Shown here: positions 11,460 to 23,254 of the stretch, one piece after another
Position numbering within the stretch: position 1 is the first letter of the stretch
Layout of the letters: the number at the start of each line of letters is the position of its first letter
Assembly (NCBI GenBank): GCA_025201765.1
Contig: MU623600.1
Span: 1-29,075, forward strand
From: Daldinia sp. FL1419
Lineage: Eukaryota; Ascomycota; Sordariomycetes; Xylariales; Hypoxylaceae
Direction: 5' to 3'
Length of the DNA: 29,075 nt
Translations under genes and position numbers: made by a program
The notes under the pieces: generated by a model
The model's input: the letters and a program-made list of their open reading frames with translations, nothing else
What the model was told of the DNA's origin: nothing
Database searches by the model: none

Positions 11460-11915
11460 AAAATAAATAAAAATAAAAAAAATTTTTAGCCTAATATCTC
11501 ATTCTTAACCTAAATCATAACTATAATTGTAATAGGTCCCAATAAACGCTCTCTTCGCCTAATCATATGTTTCATAATAATTCCTAATATATAATTCGTT
11601 CTTAGCCTATTTTTTAATGACTTTGTGGAATTAGATAAACAAATAATTGTTTATTTATTTGATCGGTATTTGTTCCTAATACGATACCTTCTCCATAACC
11701 TCTTAGTTAATTTTTTTAAAAATATTATATATATAACTATTAAGGTAAATAACTTCTTTTGCTTCCTCAACTTCCTTAAAAGCTACAATATAATCTTTAA
11801 TTAGATTAATAATTTTAATAATATTAAATAAAGTAAATCCTTTACCAAGATCTCCAAGTCTCTTTTGTACAAACTTGAACCTCTTAGAATCACGTGGCGC
11901 AAATTTAAACTTTAA
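11460..11915 (-). pseudogene. Possible degraded coding fragment, unassigned
   Basis: On the minus strand 11915-11703 is open for 70 codons and contains APRDSKRFKFVQKRLGDLGKG and later IVAFKEVEEAKEV, a more natural residue mix than the AT noise nearby. A shifted frame continues with YGEGIVLGTNTDQINKQLF near 11690-11634, and then NELYIRNYYETYD, a stop, and AKRAFIGTYYNYSYDLG near 11600-11510. I do not recognise a family. Composition here is closer to normal than in the flanks. An open run this long is near what chance gives in this window, so confidence is low. Confidence 0.25.
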
Positions 11916-12819
11916 TTAAATATAAGTTTAATCTTAAGTAATAATTTTGTAAATAATAATTTTAATTTGTTTTTTAATATTCCTATTAATTATCTAATAT
12001 AATATATTAATGATTATATTATTTTCAATTATTCTATATTATTAGAAAATATATTGTACATTTTTAAGCCATTATATGATATTTGATTTATTAAATAAAC
12101 AATAAAGGTAGTAATTAGGTTTAGGCAAAATTAATTAGTATATAATAATTAAATAATTATTCTTATCTTAATTAAAAAATTTTATAAATGTAATAGGTGT
12201 AATTGTTACTAAGTTTTAAATAATAGGTGTAGGTGTTGTTAGTATATATTTTAAAATAATTGAAGTGATTATATCTGGTTATTTTTATTGGATGATAATA
12301 GGTTTTATATTGATTAATTGTGAAGATAATATATTTTGATTTGTGTTAAGTAATTTGATGATAAGGTCCTACTATATAGTGATAATAAGGGGTATTAATA
12401 GAGGTGTTAGGGGTATATTAAAAAGTAATGATATATTTAGATTGTGTTAATTAAATAAAATATCATGGGTTTGCTTAATTGGCTGTTGTTTTAAAGGTAC
12501 GATATAGGTAGGTGGTGTTTTTTTTGAGGGGTATATTTTGTGGAACAATAAATTTTAATTGTATTTAATTTGTTTTTTAAGTAAATTGTAGCGATTTTGA
12601 TTTTTAATTATATATTTTTAGTTCTTAATTGTAAGGTTTTAGTTTTATTTTATATTATTTTAAAAACTTTTAAAAAAATTATAAATATCAAAAAAACAAT
12701 AGTTTTAAGCATACTCCATCCTTTTTATATAAATAAGCTAATTAAGTTAATAAGAATTAGGTCTAAAACTATTGTTGTTTGATTATTAATCTTATAATAA
12801 TTATTGTAGGTTAATATAA
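11916..12819. other. AT-rich stretch, partly C-poor
   Basis: From about 12180 to 12600 the + strand is G-rich and C-poor (AGGGGTATTAATAGAGGTG and similar), another one-strand C-to-T block. The minus strand reads as a Ser/Thr/Pro-rich frame with several stops, too uncertain to call. The 61-codon open stretch at 12597-12782 begins without ATG and overlaps the inverted repeat, so I treat it as chance. Confidence 0.5.
12695..12776. repeat. Perfect 13-bp inverted repeat
   Basis: AACAATAGTTTTA at 12695-12707 pairs exactly with TAAAACTATTGTT at 12764-12776, and the match extends four more bases outward with one mismatch. The loop is 56 bases. It may be the ends of a very short foldback element or a leftover pair of terminal repeats. 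Confidence 0.7.
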
Positions 12820-13440
12820 TAATTCTAATATCCTTAATATTTACATTTAATCATCTAATTAACCCTATTTTTGTGGACATATACTCCAAAAACAATTTAA
12901 ATTCTATGGTTATTCTTTTTTTGTAATAATATTTGTAAATTTTGTAAATTTCTATAACCTTAATTATAGATTTTGTAAATTTTTATAATAAGCTTTTATA
13001 TAAATTTTACTTATATTATATTAAATAGTTTGTATTGTTGTATCTCTAAATTTGCATCTATTCCATTTTTAATATTTTGGATTTTTGAATTGCTGTAGAA
13101 TGCACCTCCTAATATATATGTGGTTTAATCAGGTAGTTCTTAATTGTTTTTCATATTGGGATTTCCAATATTAGCTATATGAGGATTTAAGTACATCAAA
13201 ATTATTTTGAGGTTTTAAGGTTAAATTAACTTCCTTTATTCTTTGTTTTCTCAAGCTTTGTCCTAAAGTTGTAATCCTCCTGATTAGGTAGTATTAGTCC
13301 TAATCAAAATAATATAAATAATATTAATAGTATATTTTTAATCCTCATAATTATCAATCTTAATTAATCTAATAATAATGATCCTAATAAATATCGGTCT
13401 TCCTAAAATTAAGTAATTGCGGTTTTAAGTTATAAAATAA
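12820..13440 (-). pseudogene. Possible degraded coding fragment, unassigned
   Basis: Read on the minus strand, the region around 13280-13000 gives protein-like wording such as RRITTLGQSLRKQRIKEVN, then YWKSQYEKQLRTT and IRRCILQQFKNPKY, separated by single stops at places where Q or W would fit. Further down it reads KKRITIEFKLFLEYMSTK. Frame changes are needed to join the pieces. It may belong to the same relic as 11460-11915, about 2 kb in all. No family is recognised. Confidence 0.25.
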
Positions 13441-13447
13441 TTGCCAC

Positions 13448-14140
13448 TAAACAGGAACTCTAATAGCTCCTACAAAATATACCCTATACTTCAATTAACC
13501 TATATTAAGCTAAAGGTTATATAAGTTTAAAAATATAAGGTAACTATATTTTAAGAAAAATAAACTAATCAAATAAAAGAATAAATATAAGTGATTGTTT
13601 ATTAATAGTAGCACATTTTAAGAAGATATCTTCAAAGAAGAAATTAAATATATATATTCTTATATAAAGATTTTATAAAGGCAATCTCTAAAGAATTATA
13701 TATATCTTAAACTAATCGGACAAGAAAACAATTCCTAAAAACCTATTTATATCCAAAAGAGTTATAAATCTTAAAAGGGGGGGATCAATAAGATCTTTCA
13801 GGGTAACTCCTATTACCTAATCACATTACCCTGGTTCAATATAAGGTGATTATATTCTAAAGAAATATTAAAATAATTAAGTAAAAAAATTAATAGGGGT
13901 ATTATTTATCAATAATAATATATTTAATAAATTTATAAATCTATAAATTATTATAAAATTTATAAAAAAAATATAATAATTTTGGTAAATTTAATTTAAT
14001 TAAATAAATTTTTTTTAAAGGTTTATTTATATCCATATAAACTTGTAAGAACCTAAGAAGGGTAGGTTCTATAAAGGCTAATAAAATCTTTATAAGGTAT
14101 GACCTATTATATAATTATATTATTTTAATTTAAAATACTT
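13448..14140 (+). repeat. Family M repeat, isolated copy
   Basis: Closely follows the unit at 7325-7700: AGGAACTCTAATAGCTCCTAC, the core AAAATATACCCTATA at 13474, AAGTGATTGTTTATTAAT, and GTTATAAATCTTAAAA before a run of seven G at 13776-13782. A second partial unit follows, with AAGGTTTATTTATATCC near 14020. It keeps more C than array 1. Confidence 0.75.
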
Positions 14141-14352
14141 TAAAAATTATAAATAATTTAAATTAAAAAAATTTTATAAATAAAGGTTTAATTAATAAAT
14201 TAAAAATTAATATTATACAACAATTTTAATTGAAATTGGCATATATTACAAAATATCAAATTAAAATTACAAATTTATTAAATTAATTAATATATATTAT
14301 GTAATTAATCTTCAAAACATTAACTTTTAAATTTTTTAATACCCTATTATAA
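14141..14352. other. G-poor spacer
   Basis: AT-rich with few G and ending at a TTA-type microsatellite. No gene seen. Confidence 0.5.
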
Positions 14353-14834
14353 AATATTATTATTATTATTATTATTTATTACTACTCCGATCTACCTAGA
14401 ATATATTACAGGTATCCCATCTATCTTTTAATATTTGTTCTGGATAAGAACTATATTCCAGAAAAAACCTACCCACCATTTATTTAATTAAATTAAATTA
14501 TTATAATTTTAATTTTACTTTATATTCTTATTAAAATTTACCTTTTAATAAAAATAATTAAATTTTAATATAAAAAATATTTAATATATTATAATACCTA
14601 AACTGTATAAAATAATATAATAATAATTTAAATATAAAATAATAATAAAATTTAAAATAACTTTATTATTTTTTTTAATAAATAATAAAAATGTTATTAT
14701 ATTATAAAGAAATTATTTTGGAAAAAGGCTAAAATATATACAATTTATATAAAATATAAATATATGTGAATAATTTTATATTTTTATGAAAAGCTATTAT
14801 CCATTCTTACTTTTATAACCTTCTTTTTAATATT

Positions 14835-14844
14835 ACAATATTAT
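14835..14844 (+). repeat. Target-site duplication of S copy C, left
   Basis: ACAATATTAT, repeated at 15377-15386. It is part of copy B's own sequence. Confidence 0.7.
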
Positions 14845-15376
14845 TTTATTTATTTATTTATTATTACCCCGATTTACCTAGAATATATTACAGGTATCTG
14901 GTCTATCTTTTAATATTTGTTCCGGGTAGGAACTGTGTTCCAGAAAAAACCTACCTACCACCTATCTGAACAAATTATATTATTATAATTTTAGCTTTAC
15001 CTTATATTCTTATTAGAATTTACCTTTTAATAAAAATAATTAAACTTTAATATAGAAAGATATTTTATACGTTATAATACCCAAACTTTATAAAGTAATA
15101 TGATAATAACTTAAGTATAAAGCAATAATAAAATCCAAAATGGTATTATTATTTTCTTTATAAATAATAAAAATATTATTACATTATAAAAAGATTGTTC
15201 CAGGGGAAGGCCAGGGTATATACAATCTATATAAGGTATAAATATATATAAATAACTTCACATCTCTATGAAAAGCCATTATCCATTCTTACTTTTACAA
15301 CCTTTTTTTCAATATCACAATATTATATTTGCTCTCCAAAATGGCTCAAAACGGTGCTGCCGACCTGTGCCCCTTT
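14845..15376 (-). mobile_element. S element copy C, nested and 5'-truncated
   Basis: Minus-strand S copy with a TTTA-type tail at 14845-14864, followed by ACCCCGATTTACCTAG. It is truncated after GACCTGTGCCCC, about 260 bases short of the 5' end seen in copy A. It keeps more C and G than copy B (for example GGCTCAAAACGGTGCTGCCG at 15342-15361), which fits a younger insertion. Confidence 0.8.
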
Positions 15377-15386
15377 ACAATATTAT
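15377..15386 (+). repeat. Target-site duplication of S copy C, right
   Basis: Second ACAATATTAT, where the sequence of copy B resumes. Confidence 0.7.
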
Positions 15387-15439
15387 ATTTATTCTCCAAA
15401 ATGGTTTAAAATAATATTATTAATTTGTAACCCTTCCCA

Positions 15440-15547
15440 AGTTTTCTCCGGAACACGGTTCCTACCCGGAACAAATACTAAAAGATGGACCGGATACCTG
15501 TAATATATTCTAGGTAAATCGGGGTAGTAATAAATAAATAATAAATA
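15440..15547 (+). mobile_element. S element copy E, short 3' fragment in opposite orientation
   Basis: About 108 bases matching the 3' end of the S family but on the + strand: GGAACACGGTTCC at 15450-15462, GGATACCTGTAATATATTC, CTAGGTAAATCGGGGTAGTAA, then a TAAA-type tail. It is the least mutated S copy. GGAAC-ACG-GTTCC can form a small hairpin. Because it has its own tail it is a separate 5'-truncated insertion, head to head with copy B, and not a twin-priming inversion. Confidence 0.75.
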
Positions 15548-18500
15548 TTTATAAACAAAGAAAATATAAATTGATTTTAATTAATAAATTTAAAATTATT
15601 ATAAAATTAGTAAATATTTATATAATAAATATATTAAATTTTTTAAAATTATAAATTAAATATTTAAATATCCCATTTATAATATTAAACCTAATATTCA
15701 ACCTCTAACTATTTACTTCCTTAATAAAAATAAATTAACCTATAATATAAATTAAAATGTAAAATTATTAATATAAATAATTAAATAAAGTTATTTAATA
15801 TTAATCATATAACTTAATTATAATAAAAATAATTAAAATAAACAACATATCTTATATTAAGATTTTCTTAATAATTTCTAATGATTTCTTCAAGAAGAAT
15901 AAGCCAAATATACACATAAAATAAGGAGAAAAATCAACCATATTTACTTCATCCATTTACAAACTAAAACAAATTTTACCTACAAATATTATTTATAATA
16001 ATCCTAAAAATTATTAATTAATTAAATTTATTTACTTACAAAAACAATTAATATAATATTTTCTAACAAATTTATAAAATACAAAACTTACTAAAAAATA
16101 AAAAATACTAAAAATACTTTTTTAAAAAAACAAACATATTCACTTCCAATAAATAATTAAAGATTATATTCATTTATATTATTAACAATAATAATTACCA
16201 ATTACTTTTAAATATATATATTAAATATGAAAAATAATTTTATAATAATTTATTAAAAATAATAATCAATTATTCTAATTTATTAATCCTTATTAAAATA
16301 ATTAATCTTAATTATAAACTTTATTTAATTAAATAAATTATTATAAAAAATTAAAATTAATTAGAAATTAATTTTCCTAATTTATTTATAATTAAAAAAA
16401 AGAAAAAAGATTAACTTCTAAAAAATAAATTAAATTATAATAAAAAGTAAAAAATAATTTTACAAAATTAAACACTATTTAAATTTAATAAACATTAATA
16501 TTTTATATTTAAAACAATTATAAAAATAATACAAAACAATCCTTACAATATATATTTTTATTTTTAAAATATTATTAAAATTAGAAAAACCTTTTTCTAT
16601 TTAACACTTTACCACCACTATTATTTAAAAAATAAAATAATCTTATATATAATTTTATTAAGAATAATAATTTTTTTATTATTTAAAAAGAATTATTTAT
16701 AATTTAATATTTTAATTAAACTTAATATTAATTCAATTTATTTTACTTAACAAAAATCAATAATTATCAAATTCTTCCAATAAATATCATTAATTATTTA
16801 AAATAAAATAATTATACAATATAAATATATTTTTAAAATTATTTATAAAATATAATATAATATATAAAAAAATAATTTATTATTTAATAATATCCCTACT
16901 CTTCTTAAAAAAGATTTTATATAAATTTTATTTATATTTTAAAAAGAATTATACCCATAAATTATTAATACCTATCTACAAAATTCATTTATTTAAATTT
17001 AATTTTAATAATTAACTTTTACCATAAACATAAAAATTACACAAACAAATATCAATAATATTAAATTTACCAAATAACTCCATAAAATCTTTTATAATCC
17101 TAAATAAAACAAAATAATTCTATTACCCAACTTAATAAAAATATTTAAAAATAATTAATAATTATATAATCATATATTTCCTCAAACACTACTAAATATA
17201 ATTAATTAAATTTTCATAACTTTCTTTTACCTAATATATTTTATTTATATATAATACCTCAATTAATATAATTAATAATAACTTATTTCAAAAAGTCTTT
17301 AAAAAATTTAAAATATACCATCCCATTAATAATTATATCACAATAAATAACAAAAATCTCCATCAACTACTAATAAAAATAATATAATTTATATAATTAA
17401 TAAAAATACCTTTAATTAAATTATAATTAAAAATTAATATTTTAATCATATTATTATATAACTTAAATCTTAACAAAAATCTCTATAATAATATTTAATT
17501 AATGATTATTTAATTTAAAAGATATAATATTAAAATACAAATAATTAAAGAAAGATTTAATAAAAAAATTTATATAATTTTTAAAATAAAATTAATTTAA
17601 AATAATAATAATTAACCATTTCCATAATCTTAATAACAATTCCCAATCTTAATTTATTTTATTATAATTATAAATAAATTACAAAACTAATCTTTTAATA
17701 TTATTAATAATAATTTACAATTCCCATCTTTTACTTATAACTAATTTTATATAATATTATTTAAAATTAAAAATATTTAAAAATTAAAAATATTAAAACT
17801 ACTTAAATTAAATTTAAATTTTTTAAATATAATATATTATAAAATATTTTAAAAATTAATAAAAATCATATAATATTAATATTTAAAATAAATAATATAC
17901 ATTTAAATAAATAATAGTTATTTAATATAAAAAAAATAATAAATTATTAAAAAAGTAAATTATTTAAATTAATAATAATTAATATAAATATATAAATATA
18001 ATTAAAAGAAATTATAATATTAAAAGAATTAAAAAATAATATAACCTATTTTTATTTTTTTAATTATTATTAAATATATAATATTATTTAATATTTATAA
18101 TATTTATAATATTTACCAATTAACCCTGTAAAGAAAAGTTTATTAAAAATTCTAGATATTATTATTTTCCTAAAAAAAATAAATTACTAATAACCTTTTA
18201 AAATTAATAAAGATATATAATATTTACCTTTATATTTTATTTTATTTAATTAATTATATTATTTAATTTTTTAATTCTTTATTAAATGATTTTAAATTTA
18301 CAAAATAATGGTAAAATATTATTGTCATTAATTAATTTAAATTAAAACAATATTAATCTATTTTTAAATATAATAATAAAAATATTTTTTATTTTATTAT
18401 ATTTAAATAAAATTATAATATATTAATTTTTTTTTAATAATAATTAATAAAGATTAATAATAAAAATATATATTAAATTAATATAAATATTTATTATTAT

Positions 18501-18869
18501 TATTATTATTATTATAATAGGAAATATAAGCTTTATTAAAATAATTAAGGGTAATAATATAACAATAAAAAGTACTATTATTTTTTATATAATATAAATA
18601 TATTATATTTAATAGAAAAATAATTCTAATTATAGATTTATAGATAATTAAATATAATAAGTATTTATAATTAATATAAATAAAGATATAAAAAAGAATA
18701 AAAATAATATTTTTAATTTTTATAAAACAATTAAAAAAATAAATATTATTTAATAATAAATTATAAATCTTATTAATATTTAAAATAATATGATTAAAAA
18801 TAAAAATAATAAAATATATATTAAGATTATTTATTATATTAATAATAATATTATTAATACATATTTTTC
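15548..18869 (-). repeat. G-depleted hypermutated repeat relic
   Basis: The mirror image of the first block. On the + strand G is nearly absent while C persists: no G at 15929-16161 and only one (17295) from 16947 to 17502. C-to-T change on the minus strand explains this. The surviving G residues mostly follow A. From about 18120 to 18860 the bias weakens. A TTA microsatellite lies at 18490-18515. No frame on either strand is convincing and the parent element is unknown. Confidence 0.7.
18490..18515 (+). repeat. TTA microsatellite
   Basis: About eight tandem TTA/TAT units. Confidence 0.85.
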
Positions 18870-19589
18870 AAATTTATTGAGTAACATTAGTTGGGCAGTA
18901 GGGGGCGTGATATTTGGGCAGTAGCCATAAAAGAAATGGGGTCCTTAAGGGGTATGTATTTTTTAATATATATTTCCTGGTAATTTTTTGTACCTTTTTG
19001 GAATTTTGATTCTTTAAAAAAGATATTTAATTTATTAATTATAAAATTTGTATATTTTTATATTAAATAAGAATTCTAATAATTCTTATAAGATATACTT
19101 TTCACTTTAAATAATTTATAATAATTAAAGGTTATATAAGTTTGAAGATATAAGGTGATTATATCTTAATAAAAATATTAAAATAATTAAATAAATGAAT
19201 TATTATATATAATTACTTTATAATAATAGCGCGTACGATGAAGTTATAGGCTCAAAAGAATATATATTATTTATATAAAATTATATAAAAATGATTTTTA
19301 AAGAACTATCTATGATTTGAATTGATCAAATAGGAAAACAACTTTTAAAGGTTTATATATATCCAAATAAATATATATAAACTTTATAAGGATTTATTAA
19401 AATCTTTCAAAATAATTATTAGTATATACTCTTATTATATATCAAATTAAAAGGGTTGATTTTTAGTATAAAAGACTACTACTAAAATTATATATAAAGG
19501 TACGTACCTATGGTGCACTTTATAAATTATATGATTACTACCCAAATATTATACCTCTTACTACCCGACTAATATTGCTTAATTTATTT
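18870..19589. mobile_element. Terminal-inverted-repeat element, non-autonomous
   Basis: About 720 bases bounded by inverted repeats of about 61 bases (18870-18930 and 19527-19589), differing mainly by C/T and G/A. Each end carries TTGGGCAGTA or its mutated form twice, 23 bases apart: 18891 and 18914 on the left, and TACTACCC at 19536 and 19559 on the right. TA flanks GTTGGGC on the left and CCCGAC on the right, which would suit a Tc1/mariner-like duplication, but the similarity runs past it so the true ends are uncertain. There is no transposase frame. The centre (19062-19435) is a family M unit. Confidence 0.75.
19062..19435 (+). repeat. Family M unit inside the TIR element
   Basis: AATAAGAATTCTAATAATTC, core AGATATACTTTTC at 19091, then AAGGTTATATAAGTTTGAAG and ATAAGGTGATTATATCTT, matching 7230-7440 and 13480-13560 in order and orientation. 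Either it inserted into the element or the element carries it. Confidence 0.65.
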
Positions 19590-20954
19590 AAAATATTAAA
19601 TTATATAAAATATATAATTAATATTAATTTTCAGGTTAAAGGATATTTTCTTAAATAAATTATCTATTTTAAAGACCAAATTATATAAAAAAAATACAAT
19701 TTATTATAAGCATTTCAGGTGAAAATAAATGTAAGGTCCTAATTAAAATCATTAATTACCAATTAAAGATTTTTTAAAAACTAAATATTTTCATTTTCAC
19801 TTTCTTTGCAATAAATTAAGTATATTTTCTAATCCAATTAGGAAATATTACAAGCACCTTTAAAGTATTTATTTCATTAATAATAATTTTATATATTAAG
19901 ATTAAATTGGAATAAATATCAAAAGCTATTATAAAATATTAATTAAAATCAAAAAAAGATTTAAATTTAATAATAATTATAAGGTTTTACTTAATTATAT
20001 AATATATAATATAAAATTTACAACTCTTATAAACATTCAAAAAGTTTTATTAAAAATGAATTAATTATAATTATTATTAAAAATAAAATATTAATATAAA
20101 TAAATTTATTAAAATATAATTTATAAAAATATAAATTTAATTTTATTATATAATAAATATATATTAAAAAATAAGGTTAAAAATAATTAAAAATAAATTT
20201 AATTATATTATAAAAAATATAAAGAAATATTTAAAAAAATAATTTAAATTTAAATTTAAAATAGAAATTTATAATTATATAATATAATAATTTATTAATA
20301 AAAAAATGAAATAATATAATTTTACTATATAATTTATTAATAAAATAAGAGAATAATATAATAGTATTATATAATAAATTAAAAAATGGAAAAAGTTTAA
20401 ATGAGATTGTATAGAAGTATTTGGGATTGATTGGAAGTATAAAATAATAAAAATGGGATGAATTGCAAAGCGGCTTATATAAAAAAAACTAGTAATTATA
20501 ATATATTATTAATTAATTTTAAAAGTCAAACTGGTCACAAAGCAACCAGTCCAATATAATTAATATTTATATTATTATATCAATGGATATAATTATTAAT
20601 TAATATTTGCTTTAATTTTTTTATTCAAATTATTTTAATATTTATTTAATTATTTATTTTATTTAATTAGTTTTTTTTTTGTAGAGGAATTTTTTTCTTT
20701 ATTAAAATTATTAATATTGTTATTTTTATGAACTTTTTTTTTCTTTTTTAAATTATCGAGGACAAAGTTTGGTATATTATACTAAAACCTTTCTAATAAA
20801 TTATTATGTGAAATTGATAAGAACTGATAAGGTAGTTGATAAGCTAATAAGGGGTAAAAAAAATATATTAAAAATTTAAAGTTTAAGAAAATATTTATGA
20901 TTGAATGTATCTTTTTCATTAATAAGAATTTAAGTTGATTAGATAGGAAAATAA
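19590..20954. other. AT-rich stretch, no gene seen
   Basis: Very AT-rich, with A-rich stretches at about 20000-20400. A small hairpin ACTGGT/ACCAGT at 20530-20550 (9-base loop) sits in a short ordinary patch that also has AAAGCGGC at 20467. The minus-strand open stretch 20782-21042 overlaps the family M array and is taken as chance. Confidence 0.5.
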
Positions 20955-22745
20955 TTTTTAAAAATTTATTGATATTGAATTTAAGCTTTAATAGTTCCTG
21001 TAAAATATGCCCTAACCCTACACTTTTTTTAAAAGTTGACAATTTTATGTTTGAGAATTTAAGCTGATCAGATAAGAAAATAACTTTTAAGGAGCTCTAA
21101 TAGTTCCTGCAGGATATGCCTTAATCCTATACTTTTATCGTACAATCTCTATGGAAAAATTAATAATTCTATATTTAAGAATTTAAATTAATTAAATAAA
21201 TAAATAATTTTTAAGGATTTATTTATATTAAATATGAATTTTAATTAAATAAGAACTTTAATTAAACAAGAGTTTTAATTGAATAGGAATTTTAATTGAA
21301 TAGGAATTTTTGTAAGATATGCCTTATAGTTTTATTGTATAAAGTTTTATAAAAAATTAATAATTCTATATTTAAAAATCTGAGTTAATTAGATGAGAAA
21401 ACAATTTCTGGAAGGTTATTTATATTGAATAAAAGTTTTAATAGTTCTTGTAAGATATATCCTGCACTTTATTATACAAATCTCTGTAGAAACACTAATG
21501 ATTGGGTACATTTTAACTTAAGCTGATCAGATAGGAAAACAATTTCTAAAGAACTTTAATAATTCTTGTAGAATATGTCCTGCACTTTATTATACAAATC
21601 TCTATGGAAAACTAATGATTAGGGACATTTTAATTTGAACTAATCAAATAAGAAAACAATTTTAAAGGTTTATTTAAATCAAATATAAACTTTAATTAAA
21701 TAGGAGTTCTTATAGGATATGCCTTGTAATTTTATTATATAAAAATCTATAGAAAATTGATAATTTTATGTTTAAGAATTTGAATTGATTAGATAGGAAA
21801 TAATTTTTAAGGGTTTATTTATGTTAAATAAGATTTTTAATAATTTTTGTAGGATGTGTCTTGTATTTTAATTAATTTATAATAAATTAGAAATTATATG
21901 AATTTAAGGATATAAAATAATTATATTTTGAGGAGAATAGAATGATTGGGTAGAAAAATAGATATATATAATTATTTATTAATGGTAATACATTTTAAGA
22001 AGATATTTTTGAAGGAAAAAACTGAAATTGTATATTTTTATATAAAGATTTTATAAAAGAATTGAGTTATAAAACTTTATGAGCCTTCATTGATTAGATA
22101 AGAAAGATAATTTTTGAGGATTTATTTATGTCCAACAGAATTGTGGAGATTTGGAGGGTCTGGCTTTAAGGAAGCTAATAGGGTTTCTACAGGAGAGTAT
22201 CTATGATTTAATTGTTTTATATTGGTTTAATAAGAATTTTAATAGCTTTTGCAGGATATGCTTTGTATTTTATCATATAAGTTTCTATAGAAAAACTGAT
22301 GATTGGATGCATTTTAATTTGAGTTGATTAGATAGGAAAATAATTTTTGAAGGTTTATTTATGTTGAATATAAGTTTTAATAGCTTTTATAGGATATGCC
22401 TTGTAGTTTTATTGTATAAAACTTTATAGAAAATTGATAATTTTATATTTGAGAGTTTAAGTTAATTAAATAAGAAAATAACTCTTGAAGATTTATTTAT
22501 ATATTAAAAAGTCTATAAAAATCTTAAAAGGGTTAGATTGGTGGACTTTATCTCAACCCTATCATCCAAATTTATTATTATAAAAAAATTAATAATTTTA
22601 TATTTAAGAACTTGAGTTGATTAAATAAGAAAACAATTTTTGAAAACTTATTTATATATTAAAAAACTTATAAAAACCATAGAAAAGTTAATTCTATAAA
22701 AGTTAATAAAATCTTATAATTTTAATTATGTAATTGTATTATAGC
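20955..22745 (+). repeat. Family M repeat array 2
   Basis: The largest M array. Nine cores like CAGGATATGCCTTG lie near 21001, 21111, 21313, 21451, 21571, 21711, 21851, 22251 and 22391, most 100-200 bases apart, all on the + strand. The short unit runs: core, TTTATTATACAAATCTCTATGG, AAAACTAATGATT, TTTAA(C/T)TTGAGCTGATCAGATAGGAAAACAATTT, AAGGTTTATTT, AATAGGAGTTTTAATAGTTC. One long-type unit (about 21835-22230) matches 7230-7700. Between copies the differences are overwhelmingly C/T. Confidence 0.8.
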
Positions 22746-23254
22746 CTTTTATAAGAACCTGCTTTTAAAAAATGAAAAAAATAAAAAATAATAAAAAAAA
22801 CCTTATGTAATTGGGGTGACTCAGTTATAAAAATAATTAAAAAAGGAATTTAATTAAAAACATAAGAATAATTTTATTTATAATATAAGTATAATCTTTA
22901 AAAAGAATAAATAATATTTTTAAAAATTAATATTTTATTATTAATCTTTTCTTAATATATTATTATTTAAATTAATATTAATTTTTAGAATATTAGTATT
23001 ATTATTTCCAGGGTAATTAGGAATTATTCTTATAGGTTAATAATGGCGGTAAGTTTCTTATTTGTTCTATATAATATAGTTATTTTTTAAGAAATAATTT
23101 ATTCTTTTTAATTTTTAAATTATTTTAAAAAGGTGTTTTTTTTATAATATTTTTTTATTTTTATTAAAATTAATATTAAATTTTTTTTAAAAAAATGATA
23201 TATTTTTTTAAAAATTTTAAATTAAAAATAAAATTAATATTTAATATTTATTTA
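22746..23254. other. AT-rich spacer, no gene seen
   Basis: A-rich then T-rich sequence with a short ordinary patch (GGGGTGACTCAG near 22814). No feature supported. Confidence 0.5.

Larger units (their letters stand above)
14353..15439 (-). mobile_element. S element copy B, split by copy C
   Basis: A second S copy on the minus strand. Its tail side (14353-14400, TTA/TTTA repeats then ACTACTCCGATCTACCTAG) and body run to 14844. They resume at 15387 with ATTTATTCTCCAAAATGG and end near 15439 at CCCTTCCCAA, short of the full 5' end. The break is filled by copy C. The flanks of the break share ACAATATTAT, so C inserted into B after B was in place. Confidence 0.75.

Noticed and set aside
15440..15547. 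Twin-priming inversion of copy B
   Set aside because: The inverted piece contains the 3' end and its own tail; twin priming inverts the 5' part.
20782..21042. 86-codon open stretch (-)
   Set aside because: Antisense to the start of family M array 2; other M units are not open there.
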